Source: an uncultured Anderseniella sp. (GTDB taxonomy: Bacteria; Pseudomonadota; Alphaproteobacteria; Rhizobiales; Aestuariivirgaceae). Taken from it: 64,000 nt of DNA. Location: positions 930,001 to 994,000 of the forward strand of contig CANKYU010000002.1 in NCBI GenBank assembly GCA_947488295.1, in the 5' to 3' direction. Below, piece after piece: positions 1 through 9,813 of the stretch. The position numbers and the translations under genes were made by a program. Every line of letters starts with the position of its first letter. Positions within the stretch are counted from its first letter, which is position 1. Below the pieces are notes generated by a model. The model was not told the DNA's origin, searched no databases, and saw only the letters and a program-made list of their open reading frames with translations.

Positions 1-444
1 GAGATTGTCCTGGGATTCGACTTTCAGGATTATGGCCTGTTCAAACAGGTTGACCTCGCCGGCCAATACAAGCTTGAGCGGTGTCGCCGACAGCGGGTAC
101 TGGTCATCCTTTTTACGCTTGGTGTTTTTTACCGTGACCCAGCGACCGTCCGAAACGACCAGAAGCGGGCTGGGCGGTGCATATTCAAACCGCATCTTGC
201 CGGGCTTCGAAATATAGAACACACCGTTGGCAATCTGTCCGCGCGGGCTGGTCTGTGTGAATTCACCCTTCATGTTCACAATTTCGTTCAGGTAGGTATT
301 GAGGTGAGACACCGCCTCATTTTCTTCCTGAGACAGTTGTGCAGCAGCCTGCGCCGTGACCGGACCGCCAGGCATCATGGTCACCACCGGGGCCAACAGG
401 CAAAGACCCATGACAAAAGCAAGGCGTGCGGATTTCTTAGTCAA
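1..444 (-). CDS. lolA: Outer membrane lipoprotein carrier protein LolA (3' end outside window)
   Basis: Partial gene; the C-terminal part lies beyond base 1. LolA is the periplasmic chaperone that carries lipoproteins from LolCDE to the outer membrane. The reverse strand reads from a TTG at 444, seven bases after a GGAGG ribosome site (452-456). It gives an N-terminus MTKKSARLAFVMG, a hydrophobic signal peptide of about 35 residues ending near AQA, then LolA-like sequence with FTQTSPRGQIANGVFYISKPG and PGKMRFEYAPPSPLLVVSDG. The TTG start is chosen because of the strong ribosome site and because no ATG gives a complete signal peptide. It lies just downstream of ftsK on the same strand, an arrangement common in alphaproteobacteria, and is probably cotranscribed with it. 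Family assignment is secure from the visible residues; the length cannot be judged. Confidence 0.9.
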   Translation of the reverse strand, partial: MTKKSARLAFVMGLCLLAPVVTMMPGGPVTAQAAAQLSQEENEAVSHLNTYLNEIVNMKGEFTQTSPRGQIANGVFYISKPGKMRFEYAPPSPLLVVSDGRWVTVKNTKRKKDDQYPLSATPLKLVLAGEVNLFEQAIILKVESQDNL

Positions 445-558
445 CGGTTATCCTCCAGTGGATTCGGCAACAGTTTGCCGGAACAGATATTTCTTCATCT
501 GCGTGTAACACGGCGACAATGGGGCGGCAAAGATAAGATTTACGTGTTCCAGGCTTGA

Positions 559-3174
559 TCAGCCCATGTCCTCGCCAACGAGTATTTCACGCTTGCCGGC
601 ATGATTGGCAGCTGAAATCAGGCCCTCTTCCTCCATGCGTTCGATCAGGCTTGCCGCCTTGTTGTACCCGATGGACAATCTGCGCTGAATGTAGCTGGTG
701 GAAACTTTCCTGTCGCGCAGGACAACCGCAACCGCCTTGTCATACTGCTCATCACCCGAATTGCCACCCGGAGCGCCTGTATCAAAACCACCACCGCCGT
801 CTTCACCGGTATCCTCGGTGACAGCGTCCACGTAATCCGGTGCGGCCTGGGTTTTCAGATAGGCGACGATCTGCTCGACCTCGTCATCGGACACAAACGG
901 TGCATGCAATCGTGAAATGCGGCCGCCACCGGCCATGAACAGGTTGTCACCCTGACCGAGCAGCTGTTCGGCACCCTGTTCGCCGAGAATGGTGCGGCTG
1001 TCGATCTTGGAAGTCACCTGGAAGGAGATGCGGGTCGGGAAATTGGCCTTGATGGTGCCGGTGATGACATCCACCGAAGGCCGCTGCGTTGCCATGATCA
1101 CATGAATGCCGGCAGCACGTGCCATTTGTGCCAGGCGCTGAACGGCGCCTTCGATGTCCTTGCCCGCGACCATCATGAGATCGGCCATTTCATCAATGAT
1201 GACCACGATGTAGGGCAATGGCGACAGGTCCATCTGCTCTTCTTCGTAGATTGGCGCGCCGTTCTCAGGATCAAACCCGGTCTGGATCTGGCGGGTGAAC
1301 ACTTCACCTTTTTTCTGGGCCTGTTCGGCGCGCGCATTGTAGCCGTCAATGTTGCGCACACCCAGCTTGGACATCTTGCGGTAGCGTTCCTCCATCTCGC
1401 GGACAGCCCACTTCAGCGACACAACGGCCTTGTGCGGGTCGGTCACAACCGGGGCGAGCAGGTGCGGAATGCCTTCATACACCGACAATTCAAGCATTTT
1501 GGGGTCTATCATGATCAGCTTGCATTTATCAGGCGGCAGCCTGAACAGCAGCGACAGGATCATGGTGTTGATACCGACCGACTTGCCTGAGCCGGTTGTA
1601 CCGGCGATCAGCAGATGCGGCATGCGGGCAAGATCGGCAAAGGTCGGTTCACCGCCAATGTCCTTACCGAGCGCCATGGCCAGCTTCTGCTTGGTTTTCT
1701 CGAAGTCCCTGGAGGCCAGCAATTCGCGAAGATAAACGGTTTCGCGATTTGAATTCGGCATTTCGATACCGATCGCGTTACGTCCCGGCACCACCGCAAC
1801 ACGCACCGAAATGGCGCACATAGACCGTGCGATATCGTCTGCCAGTCCGATGACACGGGACGACTTGATGCCGGGCGCCGGCTCCAGTTCATACAGGGTT
1901 ACCACCGGTCCGGGGCGGACATTGATGATTTCGCCGCGAATGCCAAAGTCCTCAAGCACGCCTTCCAGCATGCGGGCGTTCTGTTCCAGCGCGTCGGCTG
2001 ACAGCTGTTTGGTCTGGTTGGAGGCGTCAGGCTCTGCCAGCAGGCTGAGCGGTGGCAGCTGGAACTCGCCATTGTTCGGCAACATGTCGGGCTGCATGTC
2101 CTTGGCAATCCGGGAACCCTGCTTGACCGGTTTTGCAGTCGGCTGGACCCGGCTGCCGGCGGCCGCCGGCGCAGCTATGCCGGTAGGGGTAACCGGGGTG
2201 TCCAGAGACGGCTCGCGGGCAGCGGCGGACTGCTCGTTTTCATCAGTACGGCTGAGCCGGGGTTCGATGCGGTTGTCGCTCAAAGGTGCCCGTTTCGCGA
2301 GAAACGAAGGAATGGGCTTTGCGTCCGGGTCCTGCGCGGTTGCGTCATCACGCCCGGACTGCTTGCGGTTCTTCAGTCGATGCAGCAGGCCGGTTTCGCG
2401 CTCGGGCTCCGGCTCCGGTTCACGCCGCAGGTTGTCGGCCAGCCGGCGGCGCGGTCTGACCGGTTCGTCATCCTCATCGGCCTGATAGCGGTCGCGCAGG
2501 CTGCCCACGGTGTGGGCAAGGCGGGTGGAGGCGCTGATCGCCTTTGTACCGATCATGACTGTCGGCCGCTTGAATGATTTCAGGGCCCGCAGCGCCTGCG
2601 ACGGAGAACTGCCCAGCGCCAGTAGCCCGGTCCATACGAAAACGGTCAGTGCGACTGCAAATCCGGCGATGGTGGCGACAGAGCCAAATCCAAGCACGCG
2701 CGGCAGCGAGGTCAGCAACATGGCGCCGCTGTCACCGACGACACCACCAAAGCCCGGTCCGATCGGCCAGTTGTCCGAGATTGGCAGGAAAGCCAGCACG
2801 ATCGCAGATGACACGATGGCGGCAAGCCAGGACGGCGCCCGGGTCTGCCAGTTACCGAGCCGGTTGTGCGATATCAGGGTTATGGCCCAGAAGGCCGGAA
2901 CGCCGATGATCACTGAATTGGACAATGCAAACCAGCTGATCAGCTTGTCGGAAATGATGGCTCCCGGGTAGCCGAGCGCGTTGCTGACGCGGGTTTCAAC
3001 CGCGTTGGACCAGGAAGGATCGCTGGATGACCAGGTTGCCAGCGCCATTGTCAGGGCAACCAGGCAGCCGAGCAGCACCAGGCCCTGCAGCTCCATCAAT
3101 CGCCTGCGGACAAACAGTTTCAAGCCCTGGGGTATTGTTGCTTGGGCGGGCTTTGCGGTACGGCTTCGAGGCAT
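559..3174 (-). CDS. ftsK: DNA translocase FtsK
   Basis: FtsK is the divisome-anchored hexameric motor that pumps the terminus DNA and activates XerCD recombination at dif. The N-terminal 190 residues hold about four hydrophobic segments. A Pro/Arg-rich, low-complexity linker follows (about 200-390), then the RecA-like motor with Walker [11 protein letters not shown] near residue 525 and Walker B-like [13 protein letters not shown]. The C-terminal winged-helix gamma domain ([18 protein letters not shown] to [16 protein letters not shown]) reads KOPS sequences. The length, about 870 residues, is usual for alphaproteobacterial FtsK. An upstream in-frame ATG exists at 3192, but the ATG at 3174 has a GGAAG site seven bases before it and is preferred. 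lolA follows downstream after about 115 bases. Confidence 0.96.
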   Translation of the reverse strand: MPRSRTAKPAQATIPQGLKLFVRRRLMELQGLVLLGCLVALTMALATWSSSDPSWSNAVETRVSNALGYPGAIISDKLISWFALSNSVIIGVPAFWAITLISHNRLGNWQTRAPSWLAAIVSSAIVLAFLPISDNWPIGPGFGGVVGDSGAMLLTSLPRVLGFGSVATIAGFAVALTVFVWTGLLALGSSPSQALRALKSFKRPTVMIGTKAISASTRLAHTVGSLRDRYQADEDDEPVRPRRRLADNLRREPEPEPERETGLLHRLKNRKQSGRDDATAQDPDAKPIPSFLAKRAPLSDNRIEPRLSRTDENEQSAAAREPSLDTPVTPTGIAAPAAAGSRVQPTAKPVKQGSRIAKDMQPDMLPNNGEFQLPPLSLLAEPDASNQTKQLSADALEQNARMLEGVLEDFGIRGEIINVRPGPVVTLYELEPAPGIKSSRVIGLADDIARSMCAISVRVAVVPGRNAIGIEMPNSNRETVYLRELLASRDFEKTKQKLAMALGKDIGGEPTFADLARMPHLLIAGTTGSGKSVGINTMILSLLFRLPPDKCKLIMIDPKMLELSVYEGIPHLLAPVVTDPHKAVVSLKWAVREMEERYRKMSKLGVRNIDGYNARAEQAQKKGEVFTRQIQTGFDPENGAPIYEEEQMDLSPLPYIVVIIDEMADLMMVAGKDIEGAVQRLAQMARAAGIHVIMATQRPSVDVITGTIKANFPTRISFQVTSKIDSRTILGEQGAEQLLGQGDNLFMAGGGRISRLHAPFVSDDEVEQIVAYLKTQAAPDYVDAVTEDTGEDGGGGFDTGAPGGNSGDEQYDKAVAVVLRDRKVSTSYIQRRLSIGYNKAASLIERMEEEGLISAANHAGKREILVGEDMG

Positions 3175-3305
3175 ATTGGAACTTCCGGTCATGCGCAGGT
3201 CAACCGGCTGAAAAACACGCTTCAGCCGCGATAAGAGGTTATCGGCGCGATTGTGGTCCGGACATGGTTAAGGTGTCGTTAAGTTTTGGCAGTCTGCAGA
3301 CAATG

Positions 3306-3336
3306 AAAAACCCCGGAAGCTGTGTAGCTTCCGGGG
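3306..3336 (-). terminator. Rho-independent terminator of the glnK-amtB operon
   Basis: A perfect 11-bp stem (3311-3321 with 3326-3336, sequence CCCCGGAAGCT and its complement) closes a GTGT/ACAC tetraloop. On the reverse strand it is followed directly by TTTTT. It sits 46 bases past the amtB stop and before the ftsK start, so it most likely ends glnK-amtB transcription. Confidence 0.88.
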
Positions 3337-3381
3337 TGGGTATCGGGTGCCGGCATGACTTGCCGGGGCTGTTTGCGAGGA

Positions 3382-4707
3382 CTAGATTGCAGATCCGCCG
3401 CGGGCAAATTCCGGATAGGCTTCGACGCCGACTTCGCCCTTGTCGAGACCTTCCAGTTCTTCTTCAGGGCTGACCCTGATGCCGATGGTGACCTTCAGGA
3501 TCATCCAGACTGCAGCGCTGGCAGCGGACACAAACAGTCCGACGGAAATGACCCCGACGGCTTGCGCGTAGAAAGTGGCGTCACCGTTGGTCAGCGGCAC
3601 AGCCATGGTGCCCCAGATGCCGGCCAGCAGGTGAACCGGAATGGCGCCGACCACGTCATCGATCTTCAGCCTGTCGAGCATCGGCACGGCGAACACTACA
3701 ATCACACCGCCGATACCACCAATCATGATTGCCATGATCGGCGACGGTGTCAGCGGTTCGGCGGTGATCGACACCAGACCGGCCAGCGCGCCGTTGAGCG
3801 CCATGGTGACGTCCATCTTCTTGTACATGATCTGGGTCAGGATGATTGCCACTACGACACCGGCTGCCGCGGCCAGATTGGTGTTCACGAAGATGCGCGA
3901 CACCGATGAGGCATCGGAAATGGTGCCCATGGCAAGCTGCGAGCCGCCATTGAAGCCGAACCAGCCGAACCACAGGATGAATGTACCAAGCGTGGCCAGC
4001 GGGATGCTGGAGCCGGGGATCGGGTTGATACGGCCGTCTTCGCCGTATTTTCCGGCCCTTGCGCCGAGGATGATGGCACCCATGAGCGCAGCCCAGCCGC
4101 CGGTTGAATGCACCAGTGTCGATCCGGCAAAATCAGAAAAGCCGATACCGTCGAGCCAGCCGGCACCCCATTCCCAGCTACCCTGGATCGGATAGATGAT
4201 GCCGGTCAGGATGGCGGTGAAAATGATGAACGGCCAGAACTTGATACGTTCGGCAATGGTGCCGGACACGATGGATGCGGTGGCTGCGCAGAACACCATC
4301 TGGAAGAACCAGTCGGAGCCTGCTGCATAATCACCGGCATCCGCATCGGTTGCAGGGATGACTTTTGGCGTTGGCGTTCCCATCCAGCCGCTCCCGGCCG
4401 TCACCCCGTCATACATCAGGTTGTAACCGACCACCCAGAACATCAGACCTGCGACCGAGTACAGTGCGATGTTTTTCAGGCACTGCATGGAGACGTTCTT
4501 CGAGCGTACCAGACCGGCCTCCAGCATGGCGAAACCGGCTGCCATGAACATGACCAGAAAGCCGCCAATGAGAAACAGCAGCGATGACAGGATGTACTTT
4601 GTGTCTGCGGTGGCCTCGGTGCTGGCCTGCGCAAATGCTGTGTCGCTTCCTGCGACAGCACCGATGGTGAGTATCCCCGCCAGTGCGAATTTTTGATAAA
4701 GCTTCAT
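3382..4707 (-). CDS. amtB: Ammonium transporter AmtB
   Basis: AmtB conducts ammonium/ammonia across the inner membrane and is blocked by GlnK. The 441-residue product begins with a cleavable signal-like segment (MKLYQKFALAGILTIGAVAG, ending near AFAQA), followed by about eleven membrane spans. The family signature DFAGSTLVHSTGGWAALMGA and the second pore histidine in GAIPVHLLAGIWG supply the twin-His pair. An upstream GTG at 4722 would overlap the end of glnK. The ATG at 4707 is preferred because GAGGG (4716-4720) lies eight bases before it and the signal peptide then starts cleanly. It follows glnK by 11 bases in one operon, the classic PII-transporter pair. Confidence 0.96.
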   Translation of the reverse strand: MKLYQKFALAGILTIGAVAGSDTAFAQASTEATADTKYILSSLLFLIGGFLVMFMAAGFAMLEAGLVRSKNVSMQCLKNIALYSVAGLMFWVVGYNLMYDGVTAGSGWMGTPTPKVIPATDADAGDYAAGSDWFFQMVFCAATASIVSGTIAERIKFWPFIIFTAILTGIIYPIQGSWEWGAGWLDGIGFSDFAGSTLVHSTGGWAALMGAIILGARAGKYGEDGRINPIPGSSIPLATLGTFILWFGWFGFNGGSQLAMGTISDASSVSRIFVNTNLAAAAGVVVAIILTQIMYKKMDVTMALNGALAGLVSITAEPLTPSPIMAIMIGGIGGVIVVFAVPMLDRLKIDDVVGAIPVHLLAGIWGTMAVPLTNGDATFYAQAVGVISVGLFVSAASAAVWMILKVTIGIRVSPEEELEGLDKGEVGVEAYPEFARGGSAI

Positions 4708-4718
4708 ATCTGTTGCCC

Positions 4719-5057
4719 TCACAGTGCTTCGTCGCCGGACTCACCGGTGCGAATACGCACGGCACTGTCCAGGTCCAGAACGAATATCTTGCCGTCACCG
4801 ATCTGGCCGGTGCGGCCTGCTTCGGTAATGGTTTCCACAGCCTTGGCTGCAAGTTTGTCCTCAAGTGCAAGTTCGATCTTGATTTTGGGCAGGTATGACA
4901 CTTCATACTCGGCACCACGGTAGATTTCCGTGTGGCCTTTCTGGCGTCCATGCCCCTTAACCTCACTCACGGTCATGCCCTCAACACCAATGGCGGACAG
5001 TGCGGTGCGCACTTCCTCCAGCCGGTGAGGCTTGATGATCGAGATGATGTATTTCAT
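4719..5057 (-). CDS. glnK: Nitrogen regulatory protein P-II (GlnK)
   Basis: The 112-residue trimeric PII signal protein senses 2-oxoglutarate, ATP/ADP and, through uridylylation, glutamine. MKYIISIIKPHRLEE is the usual PII opening. The T-loop GAEYEVSYLPK carries the modifiable tyrosine near position 51, and the C-terminal signature (ETITEAGRTGQIGDGKIF) is present. An ATG two codons upstream (5063) directly abuts the GGGAG site, whereas the ATG at 5057 has six-base spacing and gives the canonical length, so 5057 is used. It is followed by amtB and preceded by a sigma-54-type promoter, consistent with NtrC control under nitrogen limitation. It could be called GlnB by sequence alone; linkage to amtB favours GlnK. 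Confidence 0.95.
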   Translation of the reverse strand: MKYIISIIKPHRLEEVRTALSAIGVEGMTVSEVKGHGRQKGHTEIYRGAEYEVSYLPKIKIELALEDKLAAKAVETITEAGRTGQIGDGKIFVLDLDSAVRIRTGESGDEAL

Positions 5058-5119
5058 TTGCATCTCCCATGTTACCTATCGCTGCCAGCCTCGAGCTGAC
5101 GGCGTCGACTGAGATGCAT

Positions 5120-5135
5120 TTCAAGTGGCATGCCA
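5120..5135 (-). promoter_or_regulatory. Putative sigma-54 (-24/-12) promoter of glnK
   Basis: Read on the reverse strand the site is TGGCATGCCACTTGAA. Against the known consensus TGGCACG-N4-TTGCW it keeps GG, the ten-base spacing and TTG, with GA in place of the -12 GC. It would start a transcript near 5108, about 50 bases before the glnK ATG. The match and its position are seen; activity under RpoN/NtrC is inferred from how glnK-amtB is regulated elsewhere. Confidence 0.6.
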
Positions 5136-5245
5136 AACTGTGTGGGGTTCTTAAGCCACTGAACTGTTTGATAAAAAATGGAGGCTTTGGAATCTATGCC
5201 AAAATCATGTGCCTAAAATTTAGACAATATTGAGATATTGCCTAA

Positions 5246-6115
5246 TTAATCATCACTGCTGGGTCTGATGTATCCCTGCTGCACCACACTGGCTGTCAGG
5301 GTTCCCGTGCGATTGAAAATACTGATTCTGCCAAGGCCCATTCCGGCCTCGTTGCCCATGGCTTCGTGGCTCATCAGCAGCCAGTCGGAAAGGTCTGGCG
5401 GATTGTGCATCCACAGGGAATGATCAAGGCTTGCCATGGTTATGTCGGCGTCGAAAAAATTGCGCCCGTGCGGATGAAGACTGCCGTTCAATACCGTCAT
5501 GTCGGACAAATAGGCCAACAGGATCCATGACAACTCAGCGGATGGCTGCCGTGTGGCCCGAAGCCTGGCCCATGTCAGGCTGGATCGGGGAATTTCGGGG
5601 TCCGGATGCACAAAAAGATGATCATCAACCGGGCGCAGTTCAAACACCTTTTCGCGGGCCAGGTAGGTTTGTGCCCGGTCCGGCAGAACCGATGCGTACC
5701 GTTCGGCAATCTTGGCCTCGTCCGGCAGGCCCTCCGGCGGATCTGCATCCGGCATTTCCGGATGATGCACAAGGCCGGGGCCGGGTTTTCGAAATGAGGC
5801 CTGCAGGCAGAATACCGGCTTGCCGTTCTGTATCATGGTGACCCGGCGATTGGCGATGGAGCGACCGTCCAGCAAACGTTCTACCTGCAGTTCAATCGGT
5901 TCATCGATAATGCCCGGCCTCAGGAAGTAGCCGTGCAATGAATGCGGGTTGCGGCTTGCATCGTCGATGGTCAACTGAGCAGCTCTCAAACCGTGAGACA
6001 GCAGAAGCCCGCCATAGATACGCCGCCAGCCAAATTGCGGACTGCGGCTACGGAACCGGTTGTCATCGAGCCGTTCAAGATTGAAACTGGCGACCACTTC
6101 ATCATATTCGGACAT
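5246..6115 (-). CDS. tesB: Acyl-CoA thioesterase II (TesB family)
   Basis: A cytosolic double-hotdog thioesterase of 289 residues that hydrolyses medium- and long-chain acyl-CoA to free fatty acid and CoA. The N-terminal hotdog has FGWRRIYGGLLLSHGLRAA (TesB usually reads VFGGQVLGQAL here) and SLHGYFLRPG. The C-terminal hotdog has LAYLSDMTVLNG and ITMASLDHSLWMH, carrying the D and the T/S-Q-type catalytic positions of the family. Length equals that of typical TesB. It is divergent from the UbiH-type gene with only 42 bases between the two starts, so the promoters must overlap. It lies about 190 bases downstream of the glnK promoter region but on the same strand as glnK, upstream of it. Confidence 0.92.
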   Translation of the reverse strand: MSEYDEVVASFNLERLDDNRFRSRSPQFGWRRIYGGLLLSHGLRAAQLTIDDASRNPHSLHGYFLRPGIIDEPIELQVERLLDGRSIANRRVTMIQNGKPVFCLQASFRKPGPGLVHHPEMPDADPPEGLPDEAKIAERYASVLPDRAQTYLAREKVFELRPVDDHLFVHPDPEIPRSSLTWARLRATRQPSAELSWILLAYLSDMTVLNGSLHPHGRNFFDADITMASLDHSLWMHNPPDLSDWLLMSHEAMGNEAGMGLGRISIFNRTGTLTASVVQQGYIRPSSDD

Positions 6116-6157
6116 TCAACATTCTTTCTGCAAAACCGTAATCCCAAAGGAACCATC

Positions 6158-7402
6158 GTGAGTTCACAACAGCCATATGACGCTATCATTATCGGCGGAG
6201 GACTTGCCGGCCTGACCTGTGGTCTTGCCCTGTCGGGGGATTACTTGTCCATACCCCTGAAAACCCTGATTGTGGATGCTGGCCCTGACTTGGGCTCCAG
6301 GACAGTGACGGCTGATGCGCGCGGTTCGGCGATTACAAAAAGCTCGTGCACCATGCTGCAGACGCTTGGCGTGTGGCCGGCGGTTGCCGATCAGGCGCAG
6401 GCTTTTGAAAAAATCATTGTGACCGACGGCAAGACCGAGGCCGGCACCCGTCCGGCCTTGCTGAGTTTTCTCGAGGCCGGTGAAACAGGTTCGGCATCGG
6501 CCTGGATGGTCGAGAACGCCACACTGCTGTCTGCGCTGATCGAACAGGTCCAGCAAACCGAACAGATTACCTTCATGGGCGATACCGCCGTTGATACTTT
6601 CGATTTCAATGCGTCGTCGGCGAGTATCACGACAAAGGACGGACGCACATTCACAGCACCTTTGATCATCGCTGCGGACGGGCGCAACTCGCGGGCTCGC
6701 CAGGCCGCAAACATCGAAACCGTGCAATGGGACTATGACCAGTCCGGCATCGCCATGACGGTGCACCACGAGTTGCCACATTACGGCCGTGCCGAAGAGC
6801 ATTTCCGCAAAGCCGGTCCGTTTGCGATCCTGCCACTGACCGGCAACAGGTCGTCTATCGTGTGGACCGAACAAACCAAATATGCCGAACAGCTCATGCA
6901 GCTGCCGGAGGCTGAATTTCTGGACCAGTTCAAACAGAGGTTTGGCACTCACCTGGGCGACGTAAGGCTGGCGACCGGTTATGCCGCCTGGCCCCTGTCG
7001 GTGCAGATCGCCAAAACATTCATCGGGCACAGGCTGGCGCTGATTGGAGATGCCGCGCATGTCATCCACCCGATCGCAGGGCTGGGTTTCAATCTGGGTT
7101 TGCGCGATATTGCCGCGCTGAGTGAGTGCCTGGGCGATCATGTCAGGCGTGGCCTTGATCCGGGCGGACAGAATTGTCTCATGGCATATGAGGCCTGGCG
7201 CCGCGCTGATACCATCATGGTTGCTGCCGCCTGCGACGGGTTAAACCGGTTGTTCTCCAACTCGGCCGCGCCGGTTGCAGGCCTCAGACAGGCAGGGTTG
7301 AAACTTGTCGACCGGCTGCCGCCACTGAAGGCGTTTTTCATGGACCAGGCGGCCGGGACAACCGGCAGGCAACCGCGCCTGATGCGCGGTGAGCCGGACT
7401 GA
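6158..7402 (+). CDS. UbiH/UbiF/Coq6-family FAD-dependent monooxygenase
   Basis: A flavin monooxygenase of 414 residues, probably hydroxylating a ubiquinone precursor ring. The Rossmann motif AIIIGGGLAGLTCGLAL opens the protein. AADGRNSRARQAA and GDAAHVIHPIAGLGFNLGLRD are the second FAD/NADPH motif (DG) and the GD motif of the UbiH clan. The open frame extends upstream to 5942, but that part overlaps tesB; the GTG at 6158 has AAAGGA six bases before it and starts right at the FAD motif. It converges with the DUF971 gene, with 12 bases between the stops. Which ring carbon it acts on (UbiH, UbiF, UbiI or UbiL) cannot be decided from sequence alone. Confidence 0.88.
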   Translation: MSSQQPYDAIIIGGGLAGLTCGLALSGDYLSIPLKTLIVDAGPDLGSRTVTADARGSAITKSSCTMLQTLGVWPAVADQAQAFEKIIVTDGKTEAGTRPALLSFLEAGETGSASAWMVENATLLSALIEQVQQTEQITFMGDTAVDTFDFNASSASITTKDGRTFTAPLIIAADGRNSRARQAANIETVQWDYDQSGIAMTVHHELPHYGRAEEHFRKAGPFAILPLTGNRSSIVWTEQTKYAEQLMQLPEAEFLDQFKQRFGTHLGDVRLATGYAAWPLSVQIAKTFIGHRLALIGDAAHVIHPIAGLGFNLGLRDIAALSECLGDHVRRGLDPGGQNCLMAYEAWRRADTIMVAAACDGLNRLFSNSAAPVAGLRQAGLKLVDRLPPLKAFFMDQAAGTTGRQPRLMRGEPD

Positions 7403-7414
7403 AGACAAATCGTC

Positions 7415-7792
7415 CTAGTTGCGGGATTTGCCTTCCGTTTCCAGCCGCTCCAGGTAGGCAGGCCAGATAACGTCGCGGTCACGCCCCAGTTTCAACAGGT
7501 AATCCCAGCTGAATATGCCGGTTGAATGCATGTCGTCGAAGGTCAGCCGGACAGCATAGTTGCCGACCGGATCGATTTTGATGATAGCCACATTGGCTTT
7601 GCCGCCAACACAGGTTTTCTGATCCGCGCTGTGACCCTGAACCTCGGCGCTGGGGCTTTCGACACGCAGATATTCGGCAGAAAGCTGATGTTTTTGGCCA
7701 TCTTCAAAGGTGATATCCAGCGAACGCCCGGCGTCGGTCAGGCGAATTTCCTCAACCCAGACTGGAGATGTCTTGCTGTCAGTTTCAGTCAT
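7415..7792 (-). CDS. DUF971 (GBBH-like N-terminal) domain protein
   Basis: A small 125-residue protein of the DUF971 family, related to the N-terminal zinc-binding part of gamma-butyrobetaine hydroxylase. Visible features are [40 protein letters not shown], and a C-terminal [12 protein letters not shown] that is typical of the family. The frame is open further upstream, but MTETDSK at 7792 is the natural start and overlaps the Trm112 gene by eight bases. It is the last gene of a four-gene run with Trm112, the LON-domain gene and the thioredoxin. In other bacteria, DUF971 proteins sit near Mrp/ApbC iron-sulfur carriers; none is seen here, so the function remains open. Confidence 0.85.
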   Translation of the reverse strand: MTETDSKTSPVWVEEIRLTDAGRSLDITFEDGQKHQLSAEYLRVESPSAEVQGHSADQKTCVGGKANVAIIKIDPVGNYAVRLTFDDMHSTGIFSWDYLLKLGRDRDVIWPAYLERLETEGKSRN

Positions 7793-8018
7793 CAAGAACG
7801 CGGGCCTCCTCCACCAGCATGATCGGAATGCCATCGCGGATCGGATAGGCCACCCGGGCCCGTTCCGACACCAGTTCCTGGGTCTCGATGTCATACTTCA
7901 GGTTTGCATGGGTCAGCGGGCACACAAGCATTTCAAGCAATTGCGCACTGGCGCGGCGATGGGTCTGGCGGCTGCTGTCGGTCTCCGCCTTGCCTGGAAC
8001 GTCGGCTTTATCCGTCAT
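7785..8018 (-). CDS. Trm112-family (YcaR-like) protein
   Basis: A 77-residue zinc-ribbon-like protein. The core [17 protein letters not shown] followed by [21 protein letters not shown] matches the bacterial Trm112/YcaR pattern (LacPv.k..L.yd...LiS...[10 protein letters not shown].m). In eukaryotes and archaea, Trm112 activates SAM methyltransferases; in bacteria the role is mostly unassigned. Only one cysteine of the usual set is kept, as is normal for YcaR. The first 25 residues are polar and variable. It overlaps the LON-domain gene by four bases and DUF971 by eight, so translation is probably coupled. Confidence 0.88.
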   Translation of the reverse strand: MTDKADVPGKAETDSSRQTHRRASAQLLEMLVCPLTHANLKYDIETQELVSERARVAYPIRDGIPIMLVEEARVLDD

Positions 8019-8713
8019 TGCACGACGCGCTCCGCACCGTCAGGACCGGTCGACATGTCAGCCAGCGCCATCAGTGTTCTGGTGCGCTGCTTGAGGTTCG
8101 GCGCTTCCAGCAGCGCCTGTTTTTCGCCGGCGGTGAATGACCCGATCATCGACAGGGTGTTGATCAGCGTGGACGTGGAAACTTCACGAATCTCGTCCCA
8201 GTCAGCCTGCATGGAGCGTGCATCCAGAAACCGTCTGAGGCTGTCCAGCAGGCGTTCGCGATCCTCGCCGATGGTTTCATTTTCATCGGTGAGATCGACA
8301 ACGAATTCATTGTAGTCAGCGCGCACCATGCGGAAGGGGCTTTGTGTTTCCACTTCCTGTGAAATCTTGAAGCGGCAGATGCCGGTCAGGATGATCTGCA
8401 CCTGATTGTTTTCAACTTCCATGAACGAAGTGATCCTGCCGGCACACCCGACCTCGTACAGTTCGGGCGTCATAACCTTGCTGTCTGAGTCCAGGTCGCC
8501 TTCAGTTTCCATATTACGCGGCTGGATCATTCCGATGAGACGGTTGCCGGCAAGAGCCGTGGAGATCATTTCAAGGTATCTCGGCTCGAAGATGTTCAGG
8601 GGCAGGTCTCCACCGGGCAGCAACAATGCGCCCGGCAAGGGAAATATCGGCAGTGTATCCGGCAGGTCTGCGGCTGACTGATAGCGATCATCGTTGGTTT
8701 TCAAAACCATCAC
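8015..8713 (-). CDS. LON peptidase substrate-binding domain protein
   Basis: A 232-residue stand-alone Lon N-terminal (LAN/PUA-like) domain protein without ATPase or protease parts. [29 protein letters not shown] is the diagnostic start, and [36 protein letters not shown] follows. The C-terminal 90 residues are helical. In the family, such proteins are thought to bind unfolded or specific polypeptides; a partner cannot be named. It follows the thioredoxin gene by 30 bases on the same strand and overlaps the Trm112 gene, forming a compact run that is conserved in many Rhizobiales genomes by my recollection. Confidence 0.88.
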   Translation of the reverse strand: MMVLKTNDDRYQSAADLPDTLPIFPLPGALLLPGGDLPLNIFEPRYLEMISTALAGNRLIGMIQPRNMETEGDLDSDSKVMTPELYEVGCAGRITSFMEVENNQVQIILTGICRFKISQEVETQSPFRMVRADYNEFVVDLTDENETIGEDRERLLDSLRRFLDARSMQADWDEIREVSTSTLINTLSMIGSFTAGEKQALLEAPNLKQRTRTLMALADMSTGPDGAERVVQ

Positions 8714-8743
8714 CTTTTGAAACGGTTCGTAGGGTCACGTCCC

Positions 8744-9703
8744 TCAAGCAAACAATATCGAAGACAATCGCCTACGGCCCGAAAGTGTCAATTCGTGGGT
8801 CGGGCCCCAGGCTTCAAAAAACAACAGCAACTGTTTTCGCGCGGCATCGTCATTCCATGCCCGATCCTTCTCGATCAACCACATCAGGTTATCCAGCGCG
8901 GCTTCCTCCTGGCCCGCCGCGTTCTGTGCGACCGAAAGGTCGAGGCGTGACTGGTAGTCTTTTTCGTCAGCAGCCACCGCCTCACTCAAACGGGCGATTT
9001 CCCCATCATCAACCGGCGTTTCCGCTACGGTCAGTGCGGCAATCGCACCTGAAATATGAGCGTCATTGGCCAGTGCCGGCGGGATGACCGACAGCAATTC
9101 GCGGGCACTGTCGAGATCTTCAAGCGCTATGTGTGCCTTGGCCATGCCGGCAATGGCGCGGCCGTTTTCCGGCTCGAGCTGAACGATCTGCTGAAACATT
9201 GCCATGGCCTGGTCAGCGGCTTCTGACTCAAGTGCTGCTTCCGCGGCTGTCAGCAACTGTTCGACCTGTTCGGCCTGGCCGCCATGGCTGGAGACAATCT
9301 TGTCGATGAAGGTCCTGAGTTCGGATTCCGGCAAAGCGCCCATGAAGCCATCGACGGGTTGGCCGTCGGCAAAGGCAAACACCGCCGGAATCGACTGGAT
9401 GCGCATCTGCTGTGCAAGCTGCTGGTTGGCGTCGATGTCGACCTTGACCAGACGCACCTTTCCGCCGGCCTCGGTTACAATCTTTTCCAGCAGCGGGCCG
9501 AGTTGCTTGCATGGTCCGCACCACGGTGCCCAAAAGTCGACCAGCACCGGAACGGACTTTGATGCCTCGATGACATCGCTCATGAAGTTCGCGGTATCGG
9601 ACTCCTTGATGATTGCTGCTGCCGGTGCCGGGCTGTTATCGGCAGCAGGTGAGTTGCCACCGGCATTGAACGACGTTCCCATCGAGAAAGTTTGGTTTGT
9701 CAT
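8744..9703 (-). CDS. CnoX/YbbN-type thioredoxin with TPR tail
   Basis: A 319-residue two-domain protein: a thioredoxin fold (about 40-145) with active site WAPWCGPCKQLGPLLEKI, then a helical TPR-like region (MFQQIVQLEPENGRAIAGMAKAHI onward). In Escherichia coli, CnoX (YbbN) is a chaperedoxin that protects proteins from hypochlorous oxidation and hands them to GroEL. Here both active-site cysteines are present (WCGPC), whereas the E. coli protein lacks one, so redox activity is expected. The frame opens at 9733, but the ATG at 9703 has AGGAAGG five bases upstream and is chosen. It heads the run that continues with the LON-domain, Trm112 and DUF971 genes. Confidence 0.9.
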   Translation of the reverse strand: MTNQTFSMGTSFNAGGNSPAADNSPAPAAAIIKESDTANFMSDVIEASKSVPVLVDFWAPWCGPCKQLGPLLEKIVTEAGGKVRLVKVDIDANQQLAQQMRIQSIPAVFAFADGQPVDGFMGALPESELRTFIDKIVSSHGGQAEQVEQLLTAAEAALESEAADQAMAMFQQIVQLEPENGRAIAGMAKAHIALEDLDSARELLSVIPPALANDAHISGAIAALTVAETPVDDGEIARLSEAVAADEKDYQSRLDLSVAQNAAGQEEAALDNLMWLIEKDRAWNDDAARKQLLLFFEAWGPTHELTLSGRRRLSSILFA

Positions 9704-9813
9704 TTGGGCCTTCCTGAATGCAGCGCTGGACACGATGTCGTTAACATGGTCTCGCAGCGGGCATTTTGCAAATCAACCGGACAGGTTAACGCTGCCGGTT
9801 CACGGGTTTCTAT

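Noticed and set aside
6164..7141. Reverse ORF of 325 codons opposite the UbiH-type gene
   Set aside because: The composition is that of an antisense frame, and the opposite strand carries a clear FAD monooxygenase.
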